In this document: positions 1-13,428 of the stretch, in pieces
Numbering within the stretch: position 1 is the first letter of the stretch
Layout: each line of letters starts with the position of its first letter
From: Hippophae tibetana
Taxonomy: Eukaryota > Streptophyta > Magnoliopsida > Rosales > Elaeagnaceae
Length of the DNA stretch: 64,000 bases
Assembly (NCBI GenBank): GCA_037013495.1
Contig: CM072801.1
Span: 83,375,816 to 83,439,815 of the forward strand
Reading direction: 5' to 3'
Notes under the pieces: model-generated
Databases searched by the model: none
Seen by the model: only the letters and a program-made list of their open reading frames with translations
What the model was told of the DNA's origin: nothing
Made by a program: the position numbers and the translations under genes

Positions 1-726
1 TTTCCGGTTTACTTACTTTCGAATTAATTCAATAGAGTTGTAAATGAGATATTGGTTCCGATAAAGGTTTCTTTATTTATTTGGTCAATAAATCTCTATT
101 CTTCCTAAAAAATATGGGAGCAGAAAAAGAAAGGATCTAATGTTCATATTTTCAAAAATAACAAAACATTTCATGAATTAGACTTCTAACATCAAATGAC
201 CATAACTTTTGACTTGGGTATCGTAACGATTATTATAATATATCAAATCGAAGCTCATCTCGATCCACACAATAATTGTTCGCCTCGCAATGGAACCTGA
301 TTTCTGTACACAAATTCCATCGGTTACATCACTTAAAGTGGGTTTTAATTTTTTGTTGCTAATTTCCGTTTAACTTAATTTCTATTTTATTCAATAGAGC
401 AGTAAAGGGGATATTGGTGCCGGCCAAGGTTTCTTTATTTATGTGGAAAATATATCTCTTATCTTCCAAAAGAAATATAAGAGAAGGGAAACAGAAAGGG
501 GCAACTATTCATATTCTAAAAAATGACAAAACATTTGGTGAATCACACTTCAAACATTAAACGACCATAACTTTTGACTGGTGCATCTTAACGACTATTA
601 TAACATATCGAATCGAAGATCACATCGATTCACACAATTTGGGTTGGCCTTGAAAGCTAACCTGATTTCTGTACCAAATTTCATCGTTTACATAACTTAT
701 CAAGGGTTTTCGTATTTTGTCATAAA
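1..726. repeat. Short HOR unit (hybrid M1/M4 monomer plus M5)
   Basis: The first monomer begins like M1 and continues like M4 after the shared tract at about 83-110. It is followed directly by M5, so the equivalent of three monomers is missing relative to the 1,814-bp unit. The same arrangement recurs at 4355. Confidence 0.85.
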
Positions 727-2540
727 TTTCCGGTTTACTTACTTTCGAATTAATTCAATAGAGTTGTAAATGAGATATTGGTTCCGATAAAGGTTTCTTT
801 ATTTATTTGGTCAATAAATCTCTATTCTTCCTAAAAATATATGGGAGTAGAAAAATAAAGGGGCTAGTGTTCATATTTTCAAAAATAACAAAACATTTGA
901 TGAATCAGACTTCCAACATCAAATGACCATTACATTTGACTGTGGTATCGTAGCGACTATTATAATATATCAAATCGAAGCTCGCCTCGATCCACATAAT
1001 AATGGTTCCCACCGCAATGGATCCTGGTTTCTCTACACAAATTCCATCTTTACATTACTTAAAGAGGGTTTTAATTTTTTGTTCTAATTTCTGTTTTACT
1101 TAATTTCGATTTTATTTAATAGAGTATTAAAGGAGATATTGGTGTCGACTAAGGTTTTTTTATTTAAGTTGTTAATAAAACTCTTATCTTCCAAAATAAA
1201 AATAAGAGAGGAGAAACAAAAAGGGGCTACTATTCAATTTGTAAAAAATGACAATACATTTGTGAATCACACTTCAAACATTAAACGACCATAACTTTTA
1301 ACTGAGGTATCGTAACGACTATTATAATATATCAAATCGAAGCTTGCCTCGATCCACACAATAATTTTTGCCTTCGCAATGGAACCTAGTTTCTCTGCAC
1401 AAATTCCATCTTTAAAACACTTAAAGAGAGTTTTAATATTTCGTTGCTAATTTGTGTTTTTACTTTATTTCGATTTTATTCAATAGAGCAGTAAAGGAGA
1501 TATTGGTGTAGACTAAGCTTTTTTTATTTATGTGGTTAATAAAACTCTTATCTTCCAAAAGAAAAATAAGAGAGGAGAAACAAAAAGGGGCTACTATTCA
1601 TATTCTAAAAAATGACAATACATTTGTGAATCACACTTCAAACATTAAACGACCATGACTTTTGACTGAGGTATCATAACGACTATTATAATATATCAAA
1701 TCGAAGATCGTATCGATTAATTAATTTAGTGTTGGCATTGCAAGGTAACTTAATTTTTGTACCCAAATTCCATCCTTTACATAACTAATCGAGGGTTTTA
1801 AGATTTTGTGGTAAATTTCTGTTTTAGTTACTTTCCATTTGATTAAATAGAGCTATAAAAGAGATATCGGTTCGAAAAAGGTTCCTTTATTTATGTGGTC
1901 AATAAATCTCTATTCTTCCTAAAAAATATGGGAGCAGAAAAAGAAAGGATCTAATGTTCATATTTTCAAAAATAACAAAACATTTCATGAATTAGACTTC
2001 TAACATCAAATGACCATAACTTTTGACTTGGGTATCGTAACGATTATTATAATATATCAAATCGAAGCTCATCTCGATCCACACAATAATTGTTCGCCTC
2101 GCAATGGAACCTGATATCTGTACACAAATTCCATCGGTTACATCACTTAAAGTGGGTTTTAATTTTTTGTTGCTAATTTCCGTTTAACTTAATTTCTATT
2201 TTATTCAATAGAGCAGTAAAGGGGATATTGGTGCCGGCCAAGGTTTCTTTATTTATGTGGAAAATATATCTCTTATCTTCCAAAAGAAATATAAGAGAAG
2301 GGAAACAGAAAGGGGCAACTATTCATATTCTAAAAAATGACAAAACATTTGGTGAATCACACTTCAAACATTAAACGACCATAACTTTTGACTGGTGCAT
2401 CTTAACGACTATTATAACATATCGAATCGAAGATCACATCGATTCACACAATTTGGGTTGGCCTTGAAAGCTAACCTGATTTCTGTACCAAATTTCATCG
2501 TTTACATAACTTATCAAGGGTTTTCGTATTTTGTCATAAA
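727..2540. repeat. 1,814-bp HOR unit, copy 1
   Basis: Five monomers starting at about 727 (M1), 1088 (M2), 1452 (M3), 1816 (M4) and 2179 (M5). It serves as the reference unit for the array. The M4 monomer carries a C at 1775 that most other units have as G. Confidence 0.92.
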
Positions 2541-4354
2541 TTTCCGGTTTACTTACTTTCGAATTAATTCAATAGAGTTGTAAATGAGATATTGGTTCCG
2601 ATAAAGGTTTCTTTATTTATTTGGTCAATAAATCTCTATTCTTCCTAAAAATATATGGGAGTAGAAAAATAAAGGGGCTAGTGTTCATATTTTCAAAAAT
2701 AACAAAACATTTGATGAATCAGACTTCCAACATCAAATGACCATTACATTTGACTGTGGTATCGTAGCGACTATTATAATATATCAAATCGAAGCTCGCC
2801 TCGATCCACATAATAATGGTTGCCACCGCAATGGATCCTGGTTTCTCTACACAAATTCCATCTTTACATTACTTAAAGAGGGTTTTAATTTTTTGTTCTA
2901 ATTTCTGTTTTACTTAATTTCGATTTTAATTAATAGAGTATTAAAGGAGATATTGGTGTCGACTAAGGTTTTTTTATTTAAGTTGTTAATAAAACTCTTA
3001 TCTTCCAAAATAAAAATAAGAGAGGAGAAACAAAAAGGGGCTACTATTCAATTTGTAAAAAATGACAATACATTTGTGAATCACACTTCAAACATTAAAC
3101 GACCATAACTTTTAACTGAGGTATCGTAACGACTATTATAATATATCAAATCGAAGCTTGCCTCGATCCACACAATAATTTTTGCCTTCGCAATGGAACC
3201 TAGTTTCTCTGCACAAATTCCATCTTTAAAACACTTAAAGAGGGTTTTAATATTTCGTTGCTAATTTGTGTTTTTACTTTATTTCGATTTTATTCAATAG
3301 AGCAGTAAAGGAGATATTGGTGTAGACTAAGCTTTTTTTATTTATGTGGTTAATAAAACTCTTATCTTCCAAAAGAAAAATAAGAGAGGAGAAACAAAAA
3401 GGGGCTACTATTCATATTCTAAAAAATGACAATACATTTGTGAATCACACTTCAAACATTAAACGACCATGACTTTTGACTGAGGTATCATAACGACTAT
3501 TATAATATATCAAATCGAAGATCGTATCGATTAATTAATTTAGTGTTGGCATTGCAAGGTAACTTAATTTTTGTACCCAAATTCCATCGTTTACATAACT
3601 AATCGAGGGTTTTAAGATTTTGTGGTAAATTTCTGTTTTAGTTACTTTCCATTTGATTAAATAGAGCTATAAAAGAGATATCGGTTCGAAAAAGGTTCCT
3701 TTATTTATGTGGTCAATAAATCTCTATTCTTCCTAAAAAATATGGGAGCAGAAAAAGAAAGGATCTAATGTTCATATTTTCAAAAATAACAAAACATTTC
3801 ATGAATTAGACTTCTAACATCAAATGACCATAACTTTTGACTTGGCTATCGTAACGATTATTATAATATATCAAATCGAAGCTCATCTCGATCCACACAA
3901 TAATTGTTCGCCTCGCAATGGAACCTGATTTCTGTACACAAATTCCATCGGTTACATCACTTGAAGTTGGTTTTAATTTTTTGTTGCTAATTTCCGTTTA
4001 ACTTAATTTCTATTTTATTCAATAGAGCAGTAAAGGGGATATTGGTGCCGGCCAAGGTTTCTTTATTTATGTGGAAAATATATCTCTTATCTTCCAAAAG
4101 AAATATAAGAGAAGGGAAACAGAAAGGGGCAACTATTCATATTCTAAAAAATGACAAAACATTTGGTGAATCACACTTCAAACATTAAACGACCATAACT
4201 TTTGACTGGTGCATCTTAACGACTATTATAACATATCGAATCGAAGATCACATCCATTCACACAATGTGGGTTGGCCTTGAAAGCTAACCTGATTTCTGT
4301 ACCAAATTTCATTGTTTACATAACTTATCAAGGGTTTTCGTATTTTGTCATAAA
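2541..4354. repeat. 1,814-bp HOR unit, copy 2
   Basis: Same five-monomer order as the unit at 727, exactly 1,814 bp on, with scattered substitutions. The M4 diagnostic site (3589) is G. Confidence 0.92.
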
Positions 4355-5080
4355 TTTCCGGTTTACTTACTTTCGAATTAATTCAATAGAGTTGTAAATG
4401 AGATATTGGTTCCGATAAAGGTTTCTTTATTTATTTGGTCAATAAATCTCTATTCTTCCTAAAAAATATGGGAGCAGAAAAAGAAAGGATCTAATGTTCA
4501 TATTTTCAAAAATAACAAAACATTTCATGAATTAGACTTCTAACATCAAATGACCATAACTTTTGACTTGGGTATCGTAACGATTATTATAATATATCAA
4601 ATCGAAGCTCATCTCGATCCACACAATAATTGTTCGCCTCGCAATGGAACCTGATTTCTGTACACAAATTCCATCGGTTACATCACTTAAAGTGGGTTTT
4701 AATTTTTTGTTGCTAATTTCCGTTTAACTTAATTTCTATTTTATTCAATAGAGCAGTAAAGGGGATATTGGTGCCGGCCAAGGTTTCTTTATTTATGTGG
4801 AAAATATATCTCTTATCTTCCAAAAGAAATATAAGAGAAGCGAAACAGAAAGGGGCAACTATTCATATTCTAAAAAATGACAAAACATTTGGTGAATCAC
4901 ACTTCAAACATTAAACGACCATAACTTTTGACTGGTGCATCTTAACGACTATTATAACATATCGAATCGAAGATCACATCGATTCACACAATTTGGGTTG
5001 GCCTTGAAAGCTAACCTGATTTCTGTACCAAATTTCATCGTTTACATAACTTATCAAGGGTTTTCGTATTTTGTCATAAA
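4355..5080. repeat. Short HOR unit, second copy
   Basis: A 726-bp dimer with the same M1-to-M4 switch as at 1-726, here within 4437-4464. Because the crossover tract is the same, the two short units most likely descend from one recombinant rather than from two events. Confidence 0.85.
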
Positions 5081-6894
5081 TTTCCGGTTTACTTACTTTC
5101 GAATTAATTCAATAGAGTTGTAAATGAGATATTGGTTCCGATAAAGGTTTCTTTATTTATTTGGTCAATAAATCTCTATTCTTCCTAAAAATATATGGGA
5201 GTAGAAAAATAAAGGGGCTAGTGTTCATATTTTCAAAAATAACAAAACATTTGATGAATCAGACTTCCAACATCAAATGACCATTACATTTGACTGTGGT
5301 ATCGTAGCGACTATTATAATATATCAAATCGAAGCTCGCCTCGATCCACATAATAATGGTTGCCACCGCAATGGATCCTGGTTTCTCTACACAAATTCCA
5401 TCTTTACATTACTTAAAGAGGGTTTTAATTTTTTGTTCTAATTTCTGTTTTACTTAATTTCGATTTTATTTAATAGAGTATTAAAGGAGATATTGGTGTC
5501 GACTAAGGTTTTTTTATTTAAGTTGTTAATAAAACTCTTATCTTCCAAAATAAAAATAAGAGAGGAGAAACAAAAAGGGGCTACTATTCAATTTGTAAAA
5601 AATGACAATACATTTGTGAATCACACTTCAAACATTAAACGACCATAACTTTTAACTGAGGTATCGTAACGACTATTATAATATATCAAATCGAAGCTTG
5701 CCTCGATCCACACAATAATTTTTGCCTTCGCAATGGAACCTAGTTTCTCTGCACAAATTCCATCTTTAAAACACTTAAAGAGAGTTTTAATATTTCGTTG
5801 CTAATTTGTGTTTTTACTTTATTTCGATTTTATTCAATAGAGCAGTAAAGGAGATATTGGTGTAGACTAAGCTTTTTTTATTTATGTGGTTAATAAAACT
5901 CTTATCTTCCAAAAGAAAAATAAGAGAGGAGAAACAAAAAGGGGCTACTATTCATATTCTAAAAAATGACAATACATTTGTGAATCACACTTCAAACATT
6001 AAACGACCATGACTTTTGACTGAGGTATCATAACGACTATTATAATATATCAAATCGAAGATCGTATCGATTAATTAATTTAGTGTTGGCATTGCAAGGT
6101 AACTTAATTTTTGTACCCAAATTCCATCCTTTACATAACTAATCGAGGGTTTTAAGATTTTGTGGTAAATTTCTGTTTTAGTTACTTTCCATTTGATTAA
6201 ATAGAGCTATAAAAGAGATATCGGTTCGAAAAAGGTTCCTTTATTTATGTGGTCAATAAATCTCTATTCTTCCTAAAAAATATGGGAGCAGAAAAAGAAA
6301 GGATCTAATGTTCATATTTTCAAAAATAACAAAACATTTCATGAATTAGACTTCTAACATCAAATGACCATAACTTTTGACTTGGGTATCGTAACGATTA
6401 TTATAATATATCAAATCGAAGCTCATCTCGATCCACACAATAATTGTTCGCCTCGCAATGGAACCTGATTTCTGTACACAAATTCCATCGGTTACATCAC
6501 TTAAAGTGGGTTTTAATTTTTTGTTGCTAATTTCCGTTTAACTTAATTTCTATTTTATTCAATAGAGCAGTAAAGGGGATATTGGTGCCGGCCAAGGTTT
6601 CTTTATTTATGTGGAAAATATATCTCTTATCTTCCAAAAGAAATATAAGAGAAGGGAAACAGAAAGGGGCAACTATTCATATTCTAAAAAATGACAAAAC
6701 ATTTGGTGAATCACACTTCAAACATTAAACGACCATAACTTTTGACTGGTGCATCTTAACGACTATTATAACATATCGAATCGAAGATCACATCGATTCA
6801 CACAATTTGGGTTGGCCTTGAAAGCTAACCTGATTTCTGTACCAAATTTCATCGTTTACATAACTTATCAAGGGTTTTCGTATTTTGTCATAAA
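5081..6894. repeat. 1,814-bp HOR unit, copy 3
   Basis: Five-monomer unit. It shares the C variant of copy 1 in M4 (6129, exactly 4,354 bp after 1775), consistent with a larger repeated block. Confidence 0.92.
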
Positions 6895-8708
6895 TTTCCG
6901 GTTTACTTACTTTCGAATTAATTCAATAGAGTTGTAAATGAGATATTGGTTCAGATAAAGGTTTCTTTATTTATTTGGTCAATAAATCTCTATTCTTCCT
7001 AAAAATATATGGGAGTAGAAAAATAAAGGGGCTAGTGTTCATATTTTCAAAAATAACAAAACATTTGATGAATCAGACTTCCAACATCAAATGACCATTA
7101 CATTTGACTGTGGTATCGTAGCGACTATTATAATATATCAAATCGAAGCTCGCCTCGATCCACATAATAATGGTTGCCACCGCAATGGATCCTGGTTTCT
7201 CTACACAAATTCCATCTTTACATTACTTAAAGAGGGTTTTAATTTTTTGTTCTAATTTCTGTTTTACTTAATTTCGATTTTATTTAATAGAGTATTAAAG
7301 GAGATATTGGTGTCGACTAAGGTTTTTTTATTTAAGTTGTTAATAAAACTCTTATCTTCCAAAATAAAAATAAGAGAGGAGAAACAAAAAGGGGCTACTA
7401 TTCAATTTGTAAAAAATGACAATACATTTGTGAATCACACTTCAAACATTAAACGACCATAACTTTTAACTGAGGTATCGTAACGACTATTATAATATAT
7501 CAAATCGAAGCTTGCCTCGATCCACACAATAATTTTTGCCTTCGCAATGGAACCTAGTTTCTCTGCACAAATTCCATCTTTAAAACACTTAAAGAGAGTT
7601 TTAATATTTCGTTGCTAATTTGTGTTTTTACTTTATTTCGATTTTATTCAATAGAGCAGTAAAGGAGATATTGGTGTAGACTAAGCTTTTTTTATTTATG
7701 TGGTTAATAAAACTCTTATCTTCCAAAAGAAAAATAAGAGAGGAGAAACAAAAAGGGGCTACTATTCATATTCTAAAAAATGACAATACATTTGTGAATC
7801 ACACTTCAAACATTAAACGACCATGACTTTTGACTGAGGTATCATAACGACTATTATAATATATCAAATCGAAGATCGTATCGATTAATTAATTTAGTGT
7901 TGGCATTGCAAGGTAACTTAATTTTTGTACCCAAATTCCATCGTTTACATAACTAATCGAGGGTTTTAAGATTTTGTGGTAAATTTCTGTTTTAGTTACT
8001 TTCCATTTGATTAAATAGAGCTATAAAAGAGATATCGGTTCGAAAAAGGTTCCTTTATTTATGTGGTCAATAAATCTCTATTCTTCCTAAAAAATATGGG
8101 AGCAGAAAAAGAAAGGATCTAATGTTCATATTTTCAAAAATAACAAAACATTTCATGAATTAGACTTCTAACATCAAATGACCATAACTTTTGACTTGGG
8201 TATAGTAACGATTATTATAATATATCAAATCGAAGCTCATCTCGATCCACACAATAATTGTTCGCCTCGCAATGGAACCTGATTTCTGTACACAAATTCC
8301 ATCGGTTACATCACTTAAAGTGGGTTTTAATTTTTTGTTGCTAATTTCCGTTTAACTTAATTTCTATTTTATTCAATAGAGCAGTAAAGGGGATATTGGT
8401 GCCGGCCAAGGTTTCTTTATTTATGTGGAAAATATATCTCTTATCTTCCAAAAGAAATATAAGAGAAGGGAAACAGAAAGGGGCAACTATTCATATTCTA
8501 AAAAATGACAAAACATTTGGTGAATCACACTTCAAACATTAAACGACCATAACTTTTGACTGGTGCATCTTAACGACTATTATAACATATCGAATCGAAG
8601 ATCACATCGATTCACACAATTTGGGTTGGCCTTGAAAGCTAACCTGATTTCTGTACCAAATTTCATCGTTTACATAACTTATCAAGGGTTTTCGTATTTT
8701 GTCATAAA
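6895..8708. repeat. 1,814-bp HOR unit, copy 4
   Basis: Five-monomer unit in the same order. The M4 diagnostic site (7943) is G, as in copy 2. Confidence 0.92.
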
Positions 8709-10523
8709 TTTCCGGTTTACTTACTTTCGAATTAATTCAATAGAGTTGTAAATGAGATATTGGTTCCGATAAAGGTTTCTTTATTTATTTGGTCAATAAA
8801 TCTCTATTCTTCCTAAAAATATATGGGAGTAGAAAAATAAAGGGGCTAGTGTTCATATTTTCAAAAATAACAAAACATTTGATGAATCAGACTTCCAACA
8901 TCAAATGACCATTACATTTGACTGTGGTATCGTAGCGACTATTATAATATATCAAATCGAAGCTCGCCTCGATCCACATAATAATGGTTGCCACCGCAAT
9001 GGATCCTGGTTTCTCTACACAAATTCCATCTTTACATTACTTAAAGAGGGTTTTAATTTTTTGTTCTAATTTCTGTTTTACTTAATTTCGATTTTATTTA
9101 ATAGAGTATTAAAGGAGATATTGGTGTCGACTAAGGTTTTTTTATTTAAGTTGTTAATAAAACTCTTATCTTCCAAAATAAAAATAAGAGAGGAGAAACA
9201 AAAAGGGGCTACTATTCAATTTGTAAAAAATGACAATACATTTGTGAATCACACTTCAAACATTAAACGACCATAACTTTTAACTGAGGTATCGTAACGA
9301 CTATTATAATATATCAAATCGAAGCTTGCCTCGATCCACACAATAATTTTTGCCTTCGCAATGGAACCTAGTTTCTCTGCACAAATTCCATCTTTAAAAC
9401 ACTTAAAGAGAGTTTTAATATTTCGTTGCTAATTTGTGTTTTTACTTTATTTCGATTTTATTCAATAGAGCAGTAAAGGAGATATTGGTGTAGACTAAGC
9501 TTTTTTTATTTATGTGGTTAATAAAACTCTTATCTTCCAAAAGAAAAATAAGAGAGGAGAAACAAAAAGGGGCTACTATTCATATTCTAAAAAATGACAA
9601 TACATTTGTGAATCACACTTCAAACATTAAACGACCATGACTTTTGACTGAGGTATCATAACGACTATTATAATATATCAAATCGAAGATCGTATCGATT
9701 AATTAATTTAGTGTTGGCATTGCAAGGTAACTTAATTTTTGTACCCAAATTCCATCGTTTACATAACTAATCGAGGGTTTTAAGATTTTGTGGTAAATTT
9801 CTGTTTTAGTTACTTTCCATTTGATTAAATAGAGCTATAAAAGAGATATCGGTTCGAAAAAGGTTCCTTTATTTATGTGGTCAATAAATCTCTATTCTTC
9901 CTAAAAAATATGGGAGCAGAAAAAGAAAGGATCTAATGTTCATATTTTCAAAAATAACAAAACATTTCATGAATTAGACTTCTAACATCAAATGACCATA
10001 ACTTTTGACTTGGGTATCGTAACGATTATTATAATATATCAAATCGAAGCTCATCTCGATCCACACAATAATTGTTCGCCTCGCAATGGAACCTGATTTC
10101 TGTACACAAATTCCATCGGTTACATCACTTAAAGAGGGTTTTAATTTTTTGTTGCTAATTTCCGTTTAACTTAATTTCTATTTTATTCAATAGAGCAGTA
10201 AAGGGGATATTGGTGCCGGCCAAGGTTTCTTTATTTATGTGGTAAATATATCTCTTATCTTCCAAAAGAAATATAAGAGAAGGGAAACAGAAAGGGGCAA
10301 CTATTCATATTCTAAAAAATGACAAAACATTTGGTGAATCACACTTCAAACATTAAACGACCATAACTTTTGACTGGTGCATCTTAACGACTATTATAAT
10401 ATATCGAATCGAAGATCAAATCGATTCACACAATTAGGGTTGGCCTTGCAAGCTAACCTGATTTCTGTACCCAAATTTCATCGTTTACATAACTTATCGA
10501 GGGTTTTCGTATTTTGTCATAAA
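8709..10523. repeat. 1,815-bp HOR unit, copy 5
   Basis: Five-monomer unit with one extra base near 10471. Similarity to the other copies falls in its last 150 bp or so, where the array passes into the diverged part. Confidence 0.88.
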
Positions 10524-13428
10524 TTTCCGGTTTACTTACTTTCGAATTGATTCAATAGAGCTGTAAATGAGATATTGGTTCCGATAAAGGTTTCTTTATT
10601 TATTTGGTCAAAAAATCTCTATTCTTCCTAAAAAAATATGGGAGGAGAAAAAGAAAGGGGCTAGTGTTCACATTTTAAAAAATAACAAAACATTTCATTA
10701 ATTAGACTTCCAACATCAAATGACCATAAAATTTGCTAGGGTATGGTAACGACTATTATAATATATCAAATCGAAGCTCTTCTCGATCCACACAATAATT
10801 GTTGGCCTCGCTATGGAACCTGATTTCTGTACACAAATTCCATCGGTTATGTCACTTAAAGAGGGTTTTAATTTTTTGTTGCTAATTTCCATTTAACTTA
10901 ATTTCGATTTTATTCAATAGAGCAGTAAAGGAGATATTCGTGACGGCCAAGGTTTGTTTATTTATGTGTAAATATATCTCTTATCTTCCAAAAGAAAAAT
11001 AAGAGAAGGGAAACAGAAAGGGGCAACTATTCATATTCTAAAAAATGACAAAACATTTGGTGAATCACACTTCAAACATTAAACGACCATAAATTTTGAC
11101 TGGTGCATCTTAACGACTATTATAATATATCGAATCAAAGATCGAATCGATTCACACAATTAGGGTTGGCCTTGCAAGCTAACCTGATTTCTGTACCCAA
11201 ATTTCATCGTTTACATAACTTATCGAGGGTTTTCGTATTTTGTCATAAATTTCCGGTTTACTTACTTTCGAATTGATTCAATAGAGCTGTAAATGAGATA
11301 TTGGTTCCGATAAAGGTTTCTTTATTTATTTGGTCAATAAATCTCAATTCTTTCTAAAAATATATGGGAGTAGAAAAGGAAAGGGGCTAGTGTTCATATT
11401 TTCAAAAATAACAAAACATTTGATGAATCAGACTTCCAACATCAAATGACCATTACATTTGACTGTGGTATCGTAGCGACTATTATAATATATCAAATCG
11501 AAGCTCGCCTCGATCCACATAATAATGGTTGCCACCGCAATGGATCCTGGTTTCTCTACACAAATTCCATCTTTACATTACTTAAAGAGGGTTTTAATTT
11601 TTTGTTGCTAATTTCTGTTTTACTTAATTTCGATTTTATTTAATAGAGTATTAAAGGAGATATCGGTGTCGACTAAGGTTTTTTTATTTAAGTTGTTAAT
11701 AAAACTCTTATCTTCCAAAATAAAAATAAGAGAGGAGAAACAAAAATGGGCTACTATTCATATTCTAAAAAATGACAATACATTTGTGAATCACACTTCA
11801 AACATTAAACGACCATGACTTTTGACTGAGGTATCGTAACGACTATTATAATATATTAAATCGAAGATCGTATCCATTAATTAAATTAGTGTTGGCATTG
11901 CAAGGAAACTTAATTTCCCTACCCAAATTCTATCGTTTACATAACTAATCTAGGGTTTTAAGATTTTGTGGTAAATTTCAGTTTTAGTTACTTTCCATTT
12001 GATTAAATAGAGCTGTAAAAGAGATATCGGTTCGACAAAGGTTCCTTTATTTATGTGGTCAATAAATCTCTATTCTTCCTAAAAAAAATGGGAGCAGAAA
12101 AAGAAAGGGGCTAGTGTTCATATTTTCAAAAATAACAAAACATTTCATGAATTAGAATTCCAACATCAAATGACCATAAATTTTCACTTCGGTATCGTAA
12201 CGATTACTATAATATATCAAACCGAAGCTCATCTCGATCCACACAATAATTGTTTGCCTCGCAATGGAAGCTGATTTCTGTGCACAAATTCCATCGGTTA
12301 CATCACTTAAAGATGGTTTTAATTTTTTGTTGCTAATTTCCGTTTAACTTAATTTCGATTTTATTCAATAGAGTAGTAAAGGAGATATTGGTGCCGGCCA
12401 AGGTTTCTTTATTTATGTGGTAAATATATCTCTTATCTTCCAAAAGAAAAATAAGAGAAGGGAAACAGAAAGGGGCAACTATTCATATTCTAATAAATGA
12501 CAAAACATTTGGTGAATCACACTTCAAACATTAAACGAACATAACTTTTGACTGGTGCATCTTAACGACTATTATAATATATCGAATCGAATATCACATC
12601 GATTCAACCAATTTGGGTTGGCCTTGCAAGCTAACCTGATTTTCGTACCCCAATTTCCATCGTTTACATACCTTATCGAGGGTTTTCGTATTTTGTCATA
12701 AATTTTTGGTTTACTTACTTTCGAATTGATTCAATAGAGCTGTAAATGAGATATTGGTTTCGATAAAGGTTTCTTTATTTATTTGGTCAAAAAATCTCTA
12801 TTCTTCCTAAAAAAATATGGGAGGAGAAAAAGAAAGGGGCTAGTGTTCACATTTGAAAAAATAACAAAACATTTCATTAATTAGACTTCCAACATCAAAT
12901 GACCATAAAATTTGCTGGGGTATGGTAACGACTATTATAATATATCAAATCGAAGCTCTTCTCGATCCACACAATAATTGTTGGCCTCACTATGGAACCT
13001 GATTTCTGTACACAAATTCCATCGGTTACGTCACTTAAAGAGGGTTTTAATTTTTTGTTGCTAATTTCCATTTAACTTAATTTCGATTTTATTCAATAGA
13101 GCAGTAAAGGAGATATTGGTGCCGGCCAAGGTTTGTTTATTTATGTGTAAATATATCTCTTATCTTCCAAAAGAAAAAAAAGAGAAGGGAAACAGAAAGG
13201 GGCAACTATACATATTCTAAAAAATGACAAAACATTTGGTGAATCACACTTCAAACATTAAACGACCATAAATTTTGACTGGTGCATCTTAACGACTATT
13301 ATAATATATCGAATCAAAGATCAAATCGATTCACACAATTAGGGTTGGCCTTGCAAGCTAACCTGATTTCTGTACCCAAATTTCATCATTTACATAACTT
13401 ATCGAGGGTTTTCGTATTTTGTCATAAA
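10524..13428. repeat. Diverged satellite, monomer order changed
   Basis: Same 363-bp satellite, but the classes follow a different order and many monomers differ clearly from those in the left 10 kb. M1-like starts are at 10524, about 11250, about 12710 and 13429, spaced by two, four and two monomers. No gene or other insertion is seen. Confidence 0.9.

Larger units (their letters stand above)
1..10523. repeat. Satellite array, 363-bp monomer, 1,814-bp pentameric HOR
   Basis: Tandem AT-rich satellite. Homologous monomer starts recur about every 363 bp (for example 1, 363, 727, about 1088, about 1452, 1816, about 2179). Five monomer classes (M1-M5 here) recur in fixed order, so nearly identical DNA returns every 1,814 bp at 727, 2541, 5081, 6895 and 8709. 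Copies differ by only scattered single bases, which points to recent homogenisation. Every monomer keeps a block around 'accataacttttgac' followed by 'gactattataatatatc'. Short open frames of 62-66 codons recur only because the DNA recurs. No gene is seen. Centromeric, pericentromeric or subtelomeric location cannot be told from sequence alone. Confidence 0.95.

Noticed and set aside
581-8751. Repeated 62-codon frames starting MHLNDYYNIS and similar 65-66-codon frames starting MTITFDCG
   Set aside because: They recur because the satellite recurs. They are lost or shifted by single-base differences between monomers and carry no recognisable domain, so they are treated as noncoding.
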